Source of the DNA: Lichtheimia corymbifera B2541
Taxonomy: Eukaryota > Mucoromycota > Mucoromycetes > Mucorales > Lichtheimiaceae
Direction: 5' to 3'
Length of the DNA stretch: 64,000 bases
Assembly: GCA_000697475.1 (NCBI GenBank)
Contig: JNEU01001031.1
Coordinates: 241,215-305,214 of the forward strand
The position numbers and the translations under genes are program-made. Every line of letters begins with the position of its first letter. Position 1 is the stretch's first letter. Below the pieces are notes generated by a model. That model made no database searches, had not been told where the DNA came from, and saw only the letters and a program-made list of their open reading frames with translations. Positions 1 to 12,615 of this stretch are shown in pieces.

Positions 1-1476
1 ATGCCAGCAGCATGTCCCGCTATCAAGGTAATGTCTATCCATATAAACATCCGCCCCCGGCATATATATATTCATATCATTGTTTAGTGGCGAAATGTCA
101 AACGACTGGGTGCAGAAGTAGTGTTGATCGGCAATGATTTCGATGAGGCGAAGCGAGAATGCGTGCGTTTGATCGAGGAAGAGGGCTTGACCAATATCCC
201 ACCCTACGATGATCCCTATGTGATTGCAGGACAAGGAACGATTGGTATGGAAGTGTTACGCCAGCACGATGTCAATGATATTTCAGCCATTTTTATCGCC
301 GTGGGTGGTGGTGGTCTTATTGCTGGTGTTGGCAGCTATGTCAAGCGTATCGCACCCCATATCAAGATCATTGCAGTGGAAGCGAATGATGCCGATGCCA
401 TGACTCAGAGTCTTGCAAGCAAAAAGCGTGTTGAGCTCAAGGAGGTTGGATTGTTTGCCGATGGTGCTGCAGTACGCATTGTAGGCGAGGAGAACTTTAG
501 GGTGGCAAGTCAACTCATTGATGAGGTCATCAACGTATCCAACGATGAAATCTGTGCAGCTATCAAGGATCTCTTTGAAGGTACGTTTTATGGGTGGGTT
601 GGATAAGATCATGCACTGACTATGTGTGATCTATGTTCCTACAAAGATACCCGATCGATTTGTGAACCCACAGGCGCTTTATCCCTTGCTGGTGCCAAAA
701 AGTATCTTGCATCACATCCAAATGCCAAGGGTGCACACGTCGCCATCATTTCAGGTGCCAATGTCAATTTCGATCGCCTGCGTTTTATCAGCGAGCGTGC
801 TGAGCTTGGTGAACAAACCGAAGCTTTCTGCAATGTCATTATCCCCGAACGAAAAGGCAGCTTCATGTCCATGATTGAGCAAGTGCTTCCTCGTGCTGTC
901 ACTGAATTTTCCTATCGCTACTCTGATCCCGAAAAGGCACACATCTACATCAGTTTCAAAGTACAAAATTTGGCAACAGAAGTGGCCGACGTGCTGGAAA
1001 AGTGGCGCACCAGGGGTATGGAAGGATGGGATGTCAGTCATAATGAATTGGCCAAGACACACGCTCGTTACATGATGGGAGGTCGTGGTCGTCCTGAACA
1101 TGAACGTGTATTTAGATTTGGTAAGTATTATCATGATTCTGTTGTATGGAGTAGCGTTATTCATACGTATGATAGTATTCCCTGAACGACCTGGTGCATT
1201 GATGCGATTTTTGGAAGGATTGGATTCAACATGGAACGTCTCACTCTTCAACTACCGTAACCATGGCGATGGTAAGCACTGTCCTGGGATATGGGATTCA
1301 AGGAAATGCTATATTTACTGATATCTCTGCTTGTCAACGTAGATATGGGCAAGGTGCTGGTCGGAATCCAAGTACCACCTGAGGACAACGATGCATTCGC
1401 TTCTTTCTTGGAAAAGCTGAATTATTACTATGTCGAAGAAACAGACAATGTTGTGTACAAAACTTTCTTGCAATAG
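1..1476 (+). CDS. ILV1: threonine deaminase (biosynthetic), 3' part of gene
   Basis: PLP-dependent threonine dehydratase converts threonine to 2-oxobutanoate, the first committed step of isoleucine synthesis, normally in mitochondria. Exons read as 1-27, 88-580, 647-1120, 1176-1271 and 1343-1476, giving 407 visible residues. The gene is truncated at its 5' end by the window: the ATG at base 1 is an internal methionine (MPAACPAIK continues directly into [11 protein letters not shown] across the first intron), so the catalytic lysine region lies outside. Visible are the glycine-rich PLP phosphate loop (VGGGGLIAG, about bases 301-325) and the C-terminal regulatory part with two ACT-like segments, including [14 protein letters not shown] and the [19 protein letters not shown] segment joined across the last intron. 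The ACT-like region is where isoleucine feedback acts in the family. All splice joins keep frame. Identification is secure; only the N-terminal half is missing. Confidence 0.95.
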
Positions 1477-1839
1477 AGAAACAAAACGCTTGTGAATAGA
1501 ATTTCCCTTTATCCCAATTTCTTTTTATACATGTTGGCTTTTTAAATTGCTGGAAGGATCTGAATACGGCTGTCACGGATTTGAGTGGTAAAGCATGCTC
1601 AACATTGTAGGTGACAAGTAAACATGCATGCAGGTCTCAAATCTATAGTTTTAATGACCATGAACAAATTTGTACAAGCCATGATTGACCAAGGTCGCTT
1701 AGCAAAGTGTTATCTATCTATCCTGTGTTTGGATTGGCATGCTCCAGATTCCCACAGATCATTCAAAATCCCCAATAATTCCTTTGTTTTGAGTATACAA
1801 CGACATATGTTAAATGTACATGATAGTGATGATGGAATT
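1477..1839. other. intergenic, convergent 3' ends
   Basis: Short spacer between two convergent genes. It should hold both 3' UTRs. I see no further gene, repeat or RNA here. Confidence 0.6.
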
Positions 1840-3520
1840 TTACAGCACAGTGCGTTTGATCTTTTGCCGAATACGGCTCAGTTGGCCATCAATCTTGTGC
1901 ATTTGTTCTTCGAGCTCTTCCTTTTGGTGCCTTTGATGCCTATTCACCACTTGGATTGGAATCTTGCCATACACCGATTGTAGCTACAGTAAGGGTGAGT
2001 GAGGTTTTCTCACATACAATATACCCGCTGTTTCCCCCTTACTCTCTCTTTTTCATGTGTCAATTCTCGTAGCTCATGATCAAGAAGCAGCCCGCCAGGT
2101 AAGGGTGTTGGGGGATGCATCATTCTACAATGTCAATCAATACATGTATATAATACTAAAATGAATGAACCTACTCTTCGGTCTGGCCATGAGAATATAA
2201 AGCTGTGGGGTGTGGATCTTGTCGTAATACCATAACCTCCTGTTCCAATTGCGCCAAACGCGACTAGCAAATCAACACATGGGTCAATTTGGGAAATAAT
2301 CGCTAAACCCACGACAACAACTTACATTCAATGTGCCGATAATGCGATCCTTTTCTCTCATCCGTGTTTTCCATGCCGCCTTTTCGTGTTGTGCACTGAC
2401 ACGCAATGCCTACAAAAGAAGCGTACGTGGTGTTGGTGGGCATTATGCGTGAAAAGCCAACTCGTTTTATACAATACCTCCATTTCTTCTTTGTAACGCT
2501 TCGCTTCAAATGACCATTTCCTTGCATCTTCAGCTGTCGTCTTCATTTTTCGCAAGAGAAGATCCATATCTTGCACCTGATTGTCCTGTTGTATTGCCGA
2601 TCAGATCCTCTGCGTTTCAGTTTCACACACAATAATCATATGTAAACCACCACCCCCTTTTCCTTTCTCTCTCTCTTCATTCTCACCTTTTCACGTTCCA
2701 TTTCTTCCAGCTTGGCTGCATTTTCCTTGTTTGTTATTTCCAACTTGGTCATGTTTTCAGTCATGGCTGATATAAACAATCAATAAGTGCACATGGATCT
2801 TTCATGCAAAGCTAGTAGGTAGCCCACCTTGATTCTGTTTTCTCAACGCCACAACCGTACTTTTTTCCTTTTCAAGTTCGGCACGAAGCGATATGATCTC
2901 ATCGTCCGTATTCTTGTAGAGCACAGTGGCTGTTGCGGTGGTGTTGGTGGTTTCGGTAGATGCTGTGGAAGATGACGAGCAATGAACATTGCCAACAGCA
3001 GCAGCAGCTGTAGCGGCTTCAATCACTTGCCATTCACGGCTAGTGTTACTACCTTCTTGTGTTGGTTTCGAGCAAGAAGGCGATGATCGTTGTTGTTGTT
3101 GTTGCTGCTGCATGGATGACTCGTTGTTAAGGAGTTGAATGGATGATGATGAAAAGATGCAGCTTTGATGCCGTTGCTGTGTAATTGAATCGTTGGAAGT
3201 CGTGGTGGTTGGCATGGCAAAGTAAGCGCTTCATCAACATAAATGAGCCTTTTTTCCCCTTTTACAAATATGTATTCACTTACCTTGCTCTATGTTGCGC
3301 TTTCAAAGATGCCACAGAATCATTTCGTTGTCTGGCTAAAAAGGAACAAAAGTTAGGATGAGAGAAGGATCGTGGCTATTCATACAACAAGCATGTATGC
3401 ACCTTGCAAAGATGAAGAGGATTTCTTTGACATGTCTTGTTGAGAGGGTGTTGAAGGGCCAGTGTCAAACATTTTCCAAAACTTTAGCATTTCATATCCG
3501 TTTCCAGCAAGAGTACTCAT
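1840..3520 (-). CDS. unidentified coiled-coil protein
   Basis: Nine exons on the minus strand: 3403-3520, 3284-3335, 2828-3228, 2687-2766, 2478-2576, 2326-2409, 2175-2263, 2043-2124 and 1840-1983. All introns have GT..AG ends and keep frame, giving about 382 aa. The first roughly 170 residues are Ser/Gln/Thr-rich and low complexity (polyQ and polyA runs near 3000-3110). The rest is a charged coiled coil (EIISLRAELEKEKSTVVALR; EEMEREK; AAWKTRMREKDRIIGTLN). The last exons read DHELRELTHEKER then YGKIPIQVVNRHQRHQKEEL, ending in a basic helix. The tail looks like a conserved module and faintly recalls enkurin-type tails, but I cannot assign a family. It could be a cytoskeletal or spindle-pole scaffold. 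The multi-exon frame continuity makes the gene itself likely. Confidence 0.72.
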
Positions 3521-3525
3521 ATTGA

Positions 3526-3554
3526 CGAAGAAGAAAGAAAGAAAGAAAGAAAGA
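3526..3554. repeat. GAAA microsatellite
   Basis: A purine-only GAA/GAAA tandem tract in the 5' leader immediately upstream of the coiled-coil gene's start codon (minus strand). Confidence 0.85.
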
Positions 3555-3805
3555 CAAAGAGCCAAGCAAGACAAAATATTCGTATGATATACACAGACAA
3601 AGAGAGAAGGAAGCGCACGCGCCACAAGATATTATTAAAACAATGAGAATCATCTAAGGGGGTGGAGGATTGTCACTAAAGAAACAGGGAATAATAACGC
3701 ATGAAAAAGGAAAGGATAAGGGAGGGAAAGAGAGAAAATAAAGATTGCGATATACAACAAGGGCGTTCCCATACCCGCTGCTTTCTTAACACAACAACGA
3801 GCTGC

Positions 3806-5139
3806 TTACTGATGGCGCCTGCGTTTGGTATAGAGTAACATAGCAACAAAGACAAAGAATAGAATGTAAAGCAATGTATAGACACCCCACATGGTACGGA
3901 TTGACATGCCACCAGAGCCATCACCGAGGCCGCCCGGTTGTTGATAGATAGGAAGCCGTTTTTTGATCCATGGGCGAGTAAACTCATCAGGTAAGGTAGG
4001 TTTCCAATGAGGAATGTAGGGTGGTCCTTGCCGTACATAATCCCATTTGCCTTCTGGTATGCAAGAGCGATCCGTTCGCAGGTATTGACCAATATCACGA
4101 GGATAGTCCATCGTTGTTGTGTTATGCCTTGCTTGCCACCATGACGCAACACCTCGGCATATACCACACCAACCGCTCTTGTTGTTGAAACGTTCCCAAT
4201 CACCCCATTGGTTCAAGAATGGCTCACTGACACGTTGTTGTAGCTCCATGTCCTGGTTGCGATAATTGAAATATTCAAGATAGGCAGTGTCATTTTGATC
4301 GAGATAATGCAAATAGTCGGCAAGTTCACGTGGATCAGGATAAGCATCCATTCGAATGGCTGAACGTGCATTGGGTAAAAAAGAATCGTATGAGGGTGGA
4401 CCATCGACGATGGGTACAGTGGATGATTGAAATGTATCAAACAACTTTTCAGTAACGTAGTCGTCGCAATTGGAGTTCTCGATAGCAAGATAGAACTTGT
4501 ACTGACCCATCAATTCGTCGCGGGATACATTATCAGTGAATGCTTTGTTGTTGAGGCATGTGCCATAGCTGTCAATGTTGATATACTTCATCAATTCTCG
4601 GACGTAATGATGTCTTCCACTCCACGCATCACAATTGGAAGCTATCCATAGCACTGGACTATCCCCTGTTTTGCTGCTCATATCAGGTGGAGGCTGGTTC
4701 ACTGCATTGAGGATATTCGGTGAATAGTATCCCATAAAGAATCGACTCTGCAAGTTGTATGACGCAAGGTATTCAAAGGTATGCATCTTGGCCTCATCGC
4801 GTCGGAACGGTGGATTGATGGGTGACTCCATGGTCATTAGGATCCACGGCTGCCCCACTGCATGGTCTGGGACATCGTTGTCATTGTAGTCAAAGGCGTG
4901 AAAGACAATGGCTGCTGCATCGTTGACAAGGGACCGATTGCTGGTTACTGTGCACCAAGAGTCGCTTTCAATGTCGAGATCAGGGGGTTTGGTGCAAGAG
5001 ACATCCAAGTTTGTACCTTGATAGTCAATGTTACAATACAAGTGGTGATAATAAAAGAATGGATGCAATATATACCATCGTTGTAAGGTTGAGTGAAGAA
5101 AGGTGTCCAATACACAATGGATATGGGAGGAAGAGACAT
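3806..5139 (-). CDS. GT10 family alpha-1,3-fucosyltransferase-like protein with C-terminal membrane segment
   Basis: Exons 5076-5139 and 3806-5016; 424 aa. The joined N-terminus reads SIVYWTPFFT...GTNLDVSC, as in the start of GT10 catalytic domains. Family hallmarks follow: CTVTSNRSLVNDAAAIVFHA, PFRRDEAKMHTFEYLASYNL, WIASNCDAWSGRHHYVREL and the GDP-fucose-binding signature KFYLAIENSNCDDYVTEKL. Known GT10 enzymes transfer fucose from GDP-fucose to glycans in the Golgi. Oddities: there is no N-terminal signal anchor, and the ATG chosen is preceded by an in-frame stop two codons upstream of the visible YF. A single hydrophobic helix plus a basic tail (VYTLLYILFFVFVAMLLYTK, then RRRHQ) ends the protein. 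Only about 75 bp separate it from the upstream HUT1 stop. Family assignment is strong; the acceptor and topology are inferred. Confidence 0.87.
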
Positions 5140-5214
5140 GAAATACAATCACGGAGTGTCTTAATTCACCCCTTTACTTATTTGTATGTTGTAATCTCTA
5201 TATGACATTCTACT

Positions 5215-6318
5215 CTACTCTGCTTTGGCGATCTTTCCAACAGCTGCTAATCCTTGCTTCTCATCCATCGTGGGCTGAAATGCCTTTTTTAATCGCATTG
5301 ATTCTTGCTTCTTGATGTATGCTTCGATACCAATAGCTAAAAAGAAATAAAGTAGTTAGATCTTTGTCATACTCTACATCCCATCATCCATCCACTTACC
5401 CAAAAAGACCATGACAACACCAGTCCATTGTCCTAATGTCAGCCGATGATTGAACCAAAAGATGCTGAGGAGCATAGTAAACAGCTTTCGAGTTACTGTC
5501 ACTGTAACCAATCGCAGACTGCCATATTCTTGTAGTGTGTAAAAGATAAAGAGTTGACCAATGGCACCACAGAGACCAAAGAGCAATACGTCGCCAACGA
5601 CTGCTGGATGTGTTTGACAAAATTGGATGGCACGCCATAACTCGTCATTGTAAGGATTCAATACCAAAAAAGATGCCATGAAGATAGAGCCGATCGCATT
5701 CATAAAGAACATCATATGCTGACCGGTGACCTTTTGGGAATACTTGTGGAAGATCTCGTCCTGGGTAGCGTTGGTCAATCCATCGATCGCCAAGTTCATG
5801 GTCAATAGGAACAAGCCCCATAACGAATTAGCGGCGGCTGCCTTTTTGTTGCCATCGACTGGATGATAGAGCATAAACATGGATACGCCGGCTGTGATGA
5901 GCAAGACGCAGAGATTCTTGTAGAGTGGGAACTTGCGACGATAAAACACAAAGTTCATGAGCATGACTGGAATGAGCTTGCAGGATTTGCCGAGGATCAT
6001 GGTGGGATAGTCAATATGCTTGAGTGCTGCATAGCCAAACGGTGATCCAATACAGTTGAGAAAGGCCACTTGCCCATACTTTGTAAGAAGCGATCGCGGC
6101 ATGTTGGATATATTCAGTGATCGTCGACTGAACTTTAGGTATATAAACGACACAATGGCGGCGATCAACGACTGGATGAGATTGAGGAATATAAAGAATC
6201 GAAACTTTTCCGGCTTGTCGCCATCGCCGTAAGGTGTGGTGCTCACACGTTCCTGCACAACGCCCCATGTTAAAAAGCACAAATAGATGCCAGCAACGCA
6301 AAAGGTGAAGCGTAGCAT
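5215..6318 (-). CDS. HUT1: HUT1/SLC35B1-type nucleotide-sugar (UDP-galactose) transporter of the ER
   Basis: Exons 5400-6318 and 5215-5336; 346 aa. The protein is polytopic, with about ten hydrophobic helices of the drug/metabolite-transporter fold. It starts MLRFTFCVAGIYLCFLTWGV followed by QERVSTTPYG, the expected N-terminus of Hut1/SLC35B1. Other matches are NCIGSPFGYAALKHIDYPTM, GKSCKLIPVMLMN, LAIDGLTNATQDEIF and TVTRKLFTMLLSI. Family members sit in the ER membrane; yeast Hut1 is linked to UDP-galactose transport and ER folding, and human SLC35B1 exchanges ATP/ADP. The C-terminal exon encodes a lysine-rich tail (KKQESMRLKK...KIAKAE) compatible with ER retention. The start at 6318 is chosen because translation further upstream is low-complexity leader. 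It lies head-to-tail just ahead of the GT10 gene. Confidence 0.92.
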
Positions 6319-7264
6319 AGCGAACTGAGGTATAATAAAAAAGTAGGAGGAGGGGGAAGGATAAAAATGTAAAGGAAGGGATGAAAGGGATAAAAGATGG
6401 TATTTGACACTTTTGCCAACGTGGTTGCAACTGGTTGGCATTCAAGTCTCAGGTGTCACAAATCAATGCAATCATTCCATTGGCTGGGTAGTAGTAGCTA
6501 GTATAAGTGCTTATCACGTGCATCATCTAATAAATGTACATTAGTGACCCATTTGACGCATGGATGTACTAGGATATGAAGCTCCAATCAGTGATAGCTT
6601 TGTTCTTTTCAAAGAATTGATTTTATTGTGTCTAATAGATTAGGTTATATACACACCTCAAAAAGATAATATTTATGAGTCATCATATCATGAAGTTATT
6701 ACGGTATAAATGACGCTTTATATGCTCCTTTAAATCCAAGCTGCAGGATCAAGAACCAGTATTTTATTTGAATGGATGACAAGGCAACTCCTATGTACAG
6801 GAACAACAACAACAACAACAAAGCCCGACCAACCACCAGCAAGCTGAGAAAAGCCAATACCGAATCAGTATACCTATCTCCTAATAGAGAATGTTCAATT
6901 ATCCTCGTAGCAGTAATACGCCTATCATCATGTTCATTCTAGCTGCTTTATATTCATAGCCTTATCGCTCTTCCCTGATGATAAAAGGACATGGATAAAC
7001 GACCGGATCATGGATATCCATTCATCACACTCGATGTCTTTTGGAGTCAATAAACGAACTGATAACATGCCTATCAATGGTTTGAAGTTGTAATATACCC
7101 GTAGCATTTAATATGATGTGCATTTATTGATCATTGTATACGCTAACTGGAACTCTTTTGGAGATGTGTGGTGTCGGCTTGAATTGGCCGCTTAAAATCT
7201 AAAGTCACGCGAAAACAAAAGTAGTGCTTGCCTCTTGCTTGAACTTGGTGAGATCGTATACATC
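6319..7264. other. intergenic, divergent promoter region
   Basis: About 950 bp between divergently transcribed genes, so it should contain both promoters. It is AT-rich with no convincing gene. An AAC microsatellite lies at about 6801-6832. No RNA gene was recognised. Confidence 0.6.
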
Positions 7265-9800
7265 ATGGAAGGCGTTGACACAGAACTCAAGGATCTCAAC
7301 CTATCCGATCAATTGCGGTCCAATTCCTCCTTCATGAAGATTGCTGCGACTCTCTTTCATTATGGAAACCAGTCGATGAATGCTGCCCAATTGGTCACTG
7401 CAGTCAGGGCACTCAATCTGCTTCCGCTTAGGTAAGAATGAACCCCATCCGATCCATCGCATGCGTGGATGACACTCATTGTGTCATGGTTTGTAGAGGA
7501 GAAACACCCAAGAGTACCATTCAAGGTATCATTTCGACGTCTCGCAAGCAAGCCAGGGATTTGAAGCAGCCTGATCCGTTTACTATCCACAAGGAGAATT
7601 CGGGACGACAGGCCAAGTACTCGATTTCCGATACGGTGTTGAATGGCGTCAAAGTGCCAGAGCCCTTGGAGATACCGGATGAGCCTATCATTCTGAAGCC
7701 TGTGGAGAGCTCAAGTGGCAGTTTCACCTCCTCGTATTCACTGGGCAAGCGTCAAAGGAAATCACCAAAGTATTATACACCTGAAGCTCTCCGCAAGGCC
7801 AAGAATCGTCGTGCCAGAGCCGCCAAGCTACGTCGGAAGAACAAGGAAGGATTCAGTGGTGCCGAATCTGACAGCAACTCGGATGTGGATGTGGATATGG
7901 ATGAAGACCTTGAGTAAGTACAGAGTTATTGATGATGAAAAGGAAATACTGATTTGGTGCAACCTAGTTTCATGTCAATGGCATCATCGGATGAAGAAGA
8001 TTCTCAAGTCAATACAATCCCAGAAGAAGACACTATCAGCGGCTATTCTCTTCTCTATTCTGCACCTCCTGCTGATCAAGATTATATCGATCCTATCAAT
8101 TTTGAAGATTATGGTGTCGCATCCTACTTTGCCATTGCACAACAAAAAGGCTATTCGTATCCACGTTTTCGGTCACATGACAAGATCAAGATCCCCAAAG
8201 TTCATTGCGAAGACAAGTTCCGTGTCACTGATGTCATCTCCAATGCAACACAACGTGCTATTGGCCGTCTCTTCATTCTTGCTGATGGTCATGGTGGTCG
8301 TGGATGTTCCGAGTACTTTGTTCGCAACACACCTGCTGCCGTCCAAAAGCTATGCAACAACTACGACCCTGAGAAATTCGATGATAAGGATGTACAGAAG
8401 CAATTTGAAAGAGATATCAAGAGGATGGTTGAGGAAATCGATACAGAATATCTAGCATTGAAAAGGATACAACTTGGACGACACCAGGCAGCAAACAACA
8501 ATAATCACAATGATAACAACAGCAACTCGGATCAACAGAATGAGACAGCAACACCGAATGAGGAGTTGGACAATGATGGATGTACTTTGATTCTCAATCT
8601 ATTTTTCGGCAAATGGCTTATCAATATCAACGTTGGCGACTCACGTTCAGTATTAATATCCGCACCGAAGCCTGCTGATACAGTACAAAAAACAGCCGAA
8701 GAACTTAACACCCATCCACTCATTTGCGGCCTTGACAATGATTACAAAATGGACGTTGTGTTTGCATCTCAAGATCACAAGCCATATCTCGAGCATTTAG
8801 CACGTGAAATCCTTGAAAACGGCGGCGAATTCATTGATTCAGTACAAGATCGAGTGATTCGGGTGGACTTAGACAAGTTACGTGAAGATGGCAATCGACA
8901 GACAAAGCGTGTAGCATTGAAAAATGCACGTATTCGTCCCAAATGTTACTCGAGTCATGAACAGCAACAACAGCAACAACAACAACAACAACAGCAGCAA
9001 CAATCTCCCTTATTGTCGAGTGATAGCAACACATCTACACCAGGTTACGCTGCTCAAAGCGCTGTGCGCACTACTGCCAATCATTCACCTGTTTCCAATG
9101 CTACCACCGTATCCAATAACAATACGACCACCACCACCACCACCACAAACAGTAACAACAATGGTGGATTCTTCAAGGTGCGATCGCGAGACGAACGTAT
9201 ACCATCATTGAATGTGGCCCGCTCATGTGGTGATCTCGACTTTAAGATGGATCCCAAAAGGAAGATCATTTCTTGTGAACCGGATGTGTCATTTTTCCGG
9301 ATATCTGATTCTATCAACACCGATCCCAACTCAAAAACATTACTCACATCCGGCCCGAATAAGGAAAAACGACGACACTTTTTATTGATGAGCACAGACG
9401 GCCTATTTGATTACATGTATGAGGAAACACCTGAACGACAAAACAGAGCTGTGGCCAAGGTGTTAGGACCAATGATTGAAGATGGTGAAAAGGTTGGCCA
9501 TTTACTATTGGAAGAGGAAGAACGTGTCGGTGGCGAGACGATTGAACACAACCCATCACCAAAGAATGAATCAGAGACGACCACAACGAATGAAGAAAAG
9601 ATGGCCGAGGATAAGAATGATGCACCAACCGACAACAACAACAACAACAGCAACAGCAACCCAAATACACCCAGTGCAGAACCGATGGCAGTGGATCCGG
9701 TTGTCAAGAACGAAGGAGAACAACAGCAATCAGAAACCAAGCCTGAGTCATCTTCTTCACCACCACCACCCTCCTCCTCCTCCTCCAAGGAAACTGAACA

Positions 9801-9831
<31 letters not shown>

Positions 9832-10041
9832 TCATCTGAAGAACAAGAAAAAGAACCAGCACCACCTTTGCCACGTCTTTTCCGAGAATTAAACGAGGAC
9901 GAAGCTAAAACACGCAAGATTCGGGAACGGACCTTGGTGATGGCAGCACGTTATTTCGCCAACCGCGAGAGTGTACACGGCTTTTTCGCATCCACCCTTC
10001 AAGATTATGACGATTGTACCATAGTACTGATTGAGATTTGA
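7265..10041 (+). CDS. GDS1-like winged helix fused to PP2C protein phosphatase
   Basis: Exons 7265-7431, 7497-7913 and 7968-10041; 885 aa. Residues about 15-75 (SSFMKIAATLFHYGNQSMN ... LPLRGETPKSTIQGII) resemble the Gds1/HARE winged-helix domain, whose family hallmark is a G-x-TP-x-x-T-x-Q turn. A basic stretch follows (about 165-195, KRQRKSPKYY...KNRRARAAKLRRK), a likely nuclear signal. From about residue 230 a PP2C (PPM) Ser/Thr phosphatase begins: metal-binding LADGHGGRG, DGCTLILNLFFGKW, NVGDSRSVLI, SLNVARSCGDLDF, LLMSTDGLFDY and the terminal DYDDCTIVLIEI. The PP2C core is interrupted by long low-complexity inserts with three polyQ tracts (about 8960-9005, 9721-9731, 9799-9831) and polyN/T/S. 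The two modules are joined by in-frame introns, so fusion is the simplest reading; a missed gene boundary at intron 2 is the alternative. Confidence 0.88.
8960..9005 (+). repeat. CAA/CAG microsatellite encoding polyglutamine
   Basis: A mixed CAA/CAG tract inside the PP2C gene, read in frame as polyglutamine. A second similar tract lies at 9799-9831, and a Thr-coding ACC tract at about 9122-9147. Confidence 0.9.
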
Positions 10042-10847
10042 TTTGTTTTTTTTCTTTCCTTTACTGCACATGGTCACCCAAGTGCTTTGCGTATATACCA
10101 TTTCATTCTTCCCTCCCCCTTTCCTTCCCTCTCTTCTTCTCCCCCATTTGACATATAATCTTTCAAATCAGAATATGCAGCAGTGCACTCTAAAGAAAAT
10201 GATATTTGATGAGTGGATAATGATGATGATGAGTGGGTTGGTTACAACATGGTTCTTTACGTCTAAAGAGGGATGAACAACGAAATGTTGAAAATGATGG
10301 CCATATGTTGCACTAGATAAATGGGTCACCAGTGTTCATCATAGCCGATGGGCTGTGTTTGTGGGAGTAAATTGTATAGACAATGATCATAAAAAAGGAT
10401 AAATCTTAATTGGGAATGACATAGCCCCTTTCCTGGATCTCTAAGAAAGAACTTTCATTGTCTACGCACAAACTAGGCAACGTGGCAATACGTATCCACC
10501 ATCGCCGTTGCCAGGCAACTATAAGCGGTATGCGTATTTGAGTGATTCAGTTCTGTTGATGATAGCAACAATCATGTACCTGGTATGTAATGACACCATG
10601 ATGATCTTTGAGGTCTGCGTAATACAAGGTGCATTTGACATGCAAACAAAAGTATGATATTTGATTATGAGAGTGTTAAAGAGGACGTTGGTTGTTCGGG
10701 TCCCCCAAATTCCTTGGAGGGCGACCATTTGCATTTCAACCAATGATTCAAGTCCAGATAAATGTTCACCCTTTTGTCTTTCCTTATTTTATGTCAGAGA
10801 ACGGCCACGCCGTGCTTGAAGTTGAAGACGCGTCGTCTCATCGTACC
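10042..10847 (+). other. intergenic between tandem genes
   Basis: About 800 bp. It holds the phosphatase 3' UTR (pyrimidine-rich, 10042-10150) and the DPM1 promoter. An alternative in-frame DPM1 start lies at 10794. No further gene was seen. Confidence 0.55.
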
Positions 10848-11955
<1,108 letters not shown>

Positions 11956-12615
11956 AAGAGCATTATGCGAATCAAATAAAATAGGGACAAAACCAATGCC
12001 CGCTTCTCTTGTGCTGTTCTTTCGACGAATGAGAACCCCGCTTTCCCACGTTGTAGCTAAAAAGTCAACCAAGCAGATGAAAAAACACCCAAGCAATTCT
12101 TAGTGATCCTTTAATCTAGAATCATAAAGTTTTCACATGCAAGTCGTTGCTACATTGTTGGATGATGTGTCATGGCACCACCATTCACACAAAAGAAACG
12201 CTCTCCTTTTTCAACCTTTCCCCCATCATCATCAGTACGTGCTCTTGTGATTTCCCCTTTCGGCTGATAAAGTTGACATTTGGTTCTTTTGCTTTTTTCG
12301 GCAAGTTTGAAGCTACTTCTCTTTCATATACACCATGAGACATGGTATCCACGTGTTTTACGCGGTCATGCCATGCTACAAGCAATCTCGACAGGGTATC
12401 CATGGAGAACAGGCCGGCCGTCTCTTTGGCAACAATGATACCGGTTGTGCACCAGCATGTATCAACGTTTGGTGTAACGTTGCCTTGATCTTCACATGCC
12501 TCTATTTCACTCGCCCTCTTCTTGAACAAAGCGACCTTTTTGTATTTGCGTGTCTTGGTCTATATTTGTACTATTCTCTTTCCCTTTTTTTATCCTTCTT
12601 TGTTCACTCTAAGCT
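11956..12615. other. intergenic
   Basis: About 660 bp between DPM1 and the bHLH gene. Open frames on both strands exist but have no recognisable product, no splice continuity and no family likeness. It ends in a pyrimidine-rich leader typical of a promoter/5' UTR. Confidence 0.5.

Noticed and set aside
9411..9917. Long open frame antisense to the PP2C gene, Cys/Ser/Leu-rich
   Set aside because: It is the reverse-frame shadow of CAA/CAG, TCC and ACC repeats; no start context, splice sites or family likeness.
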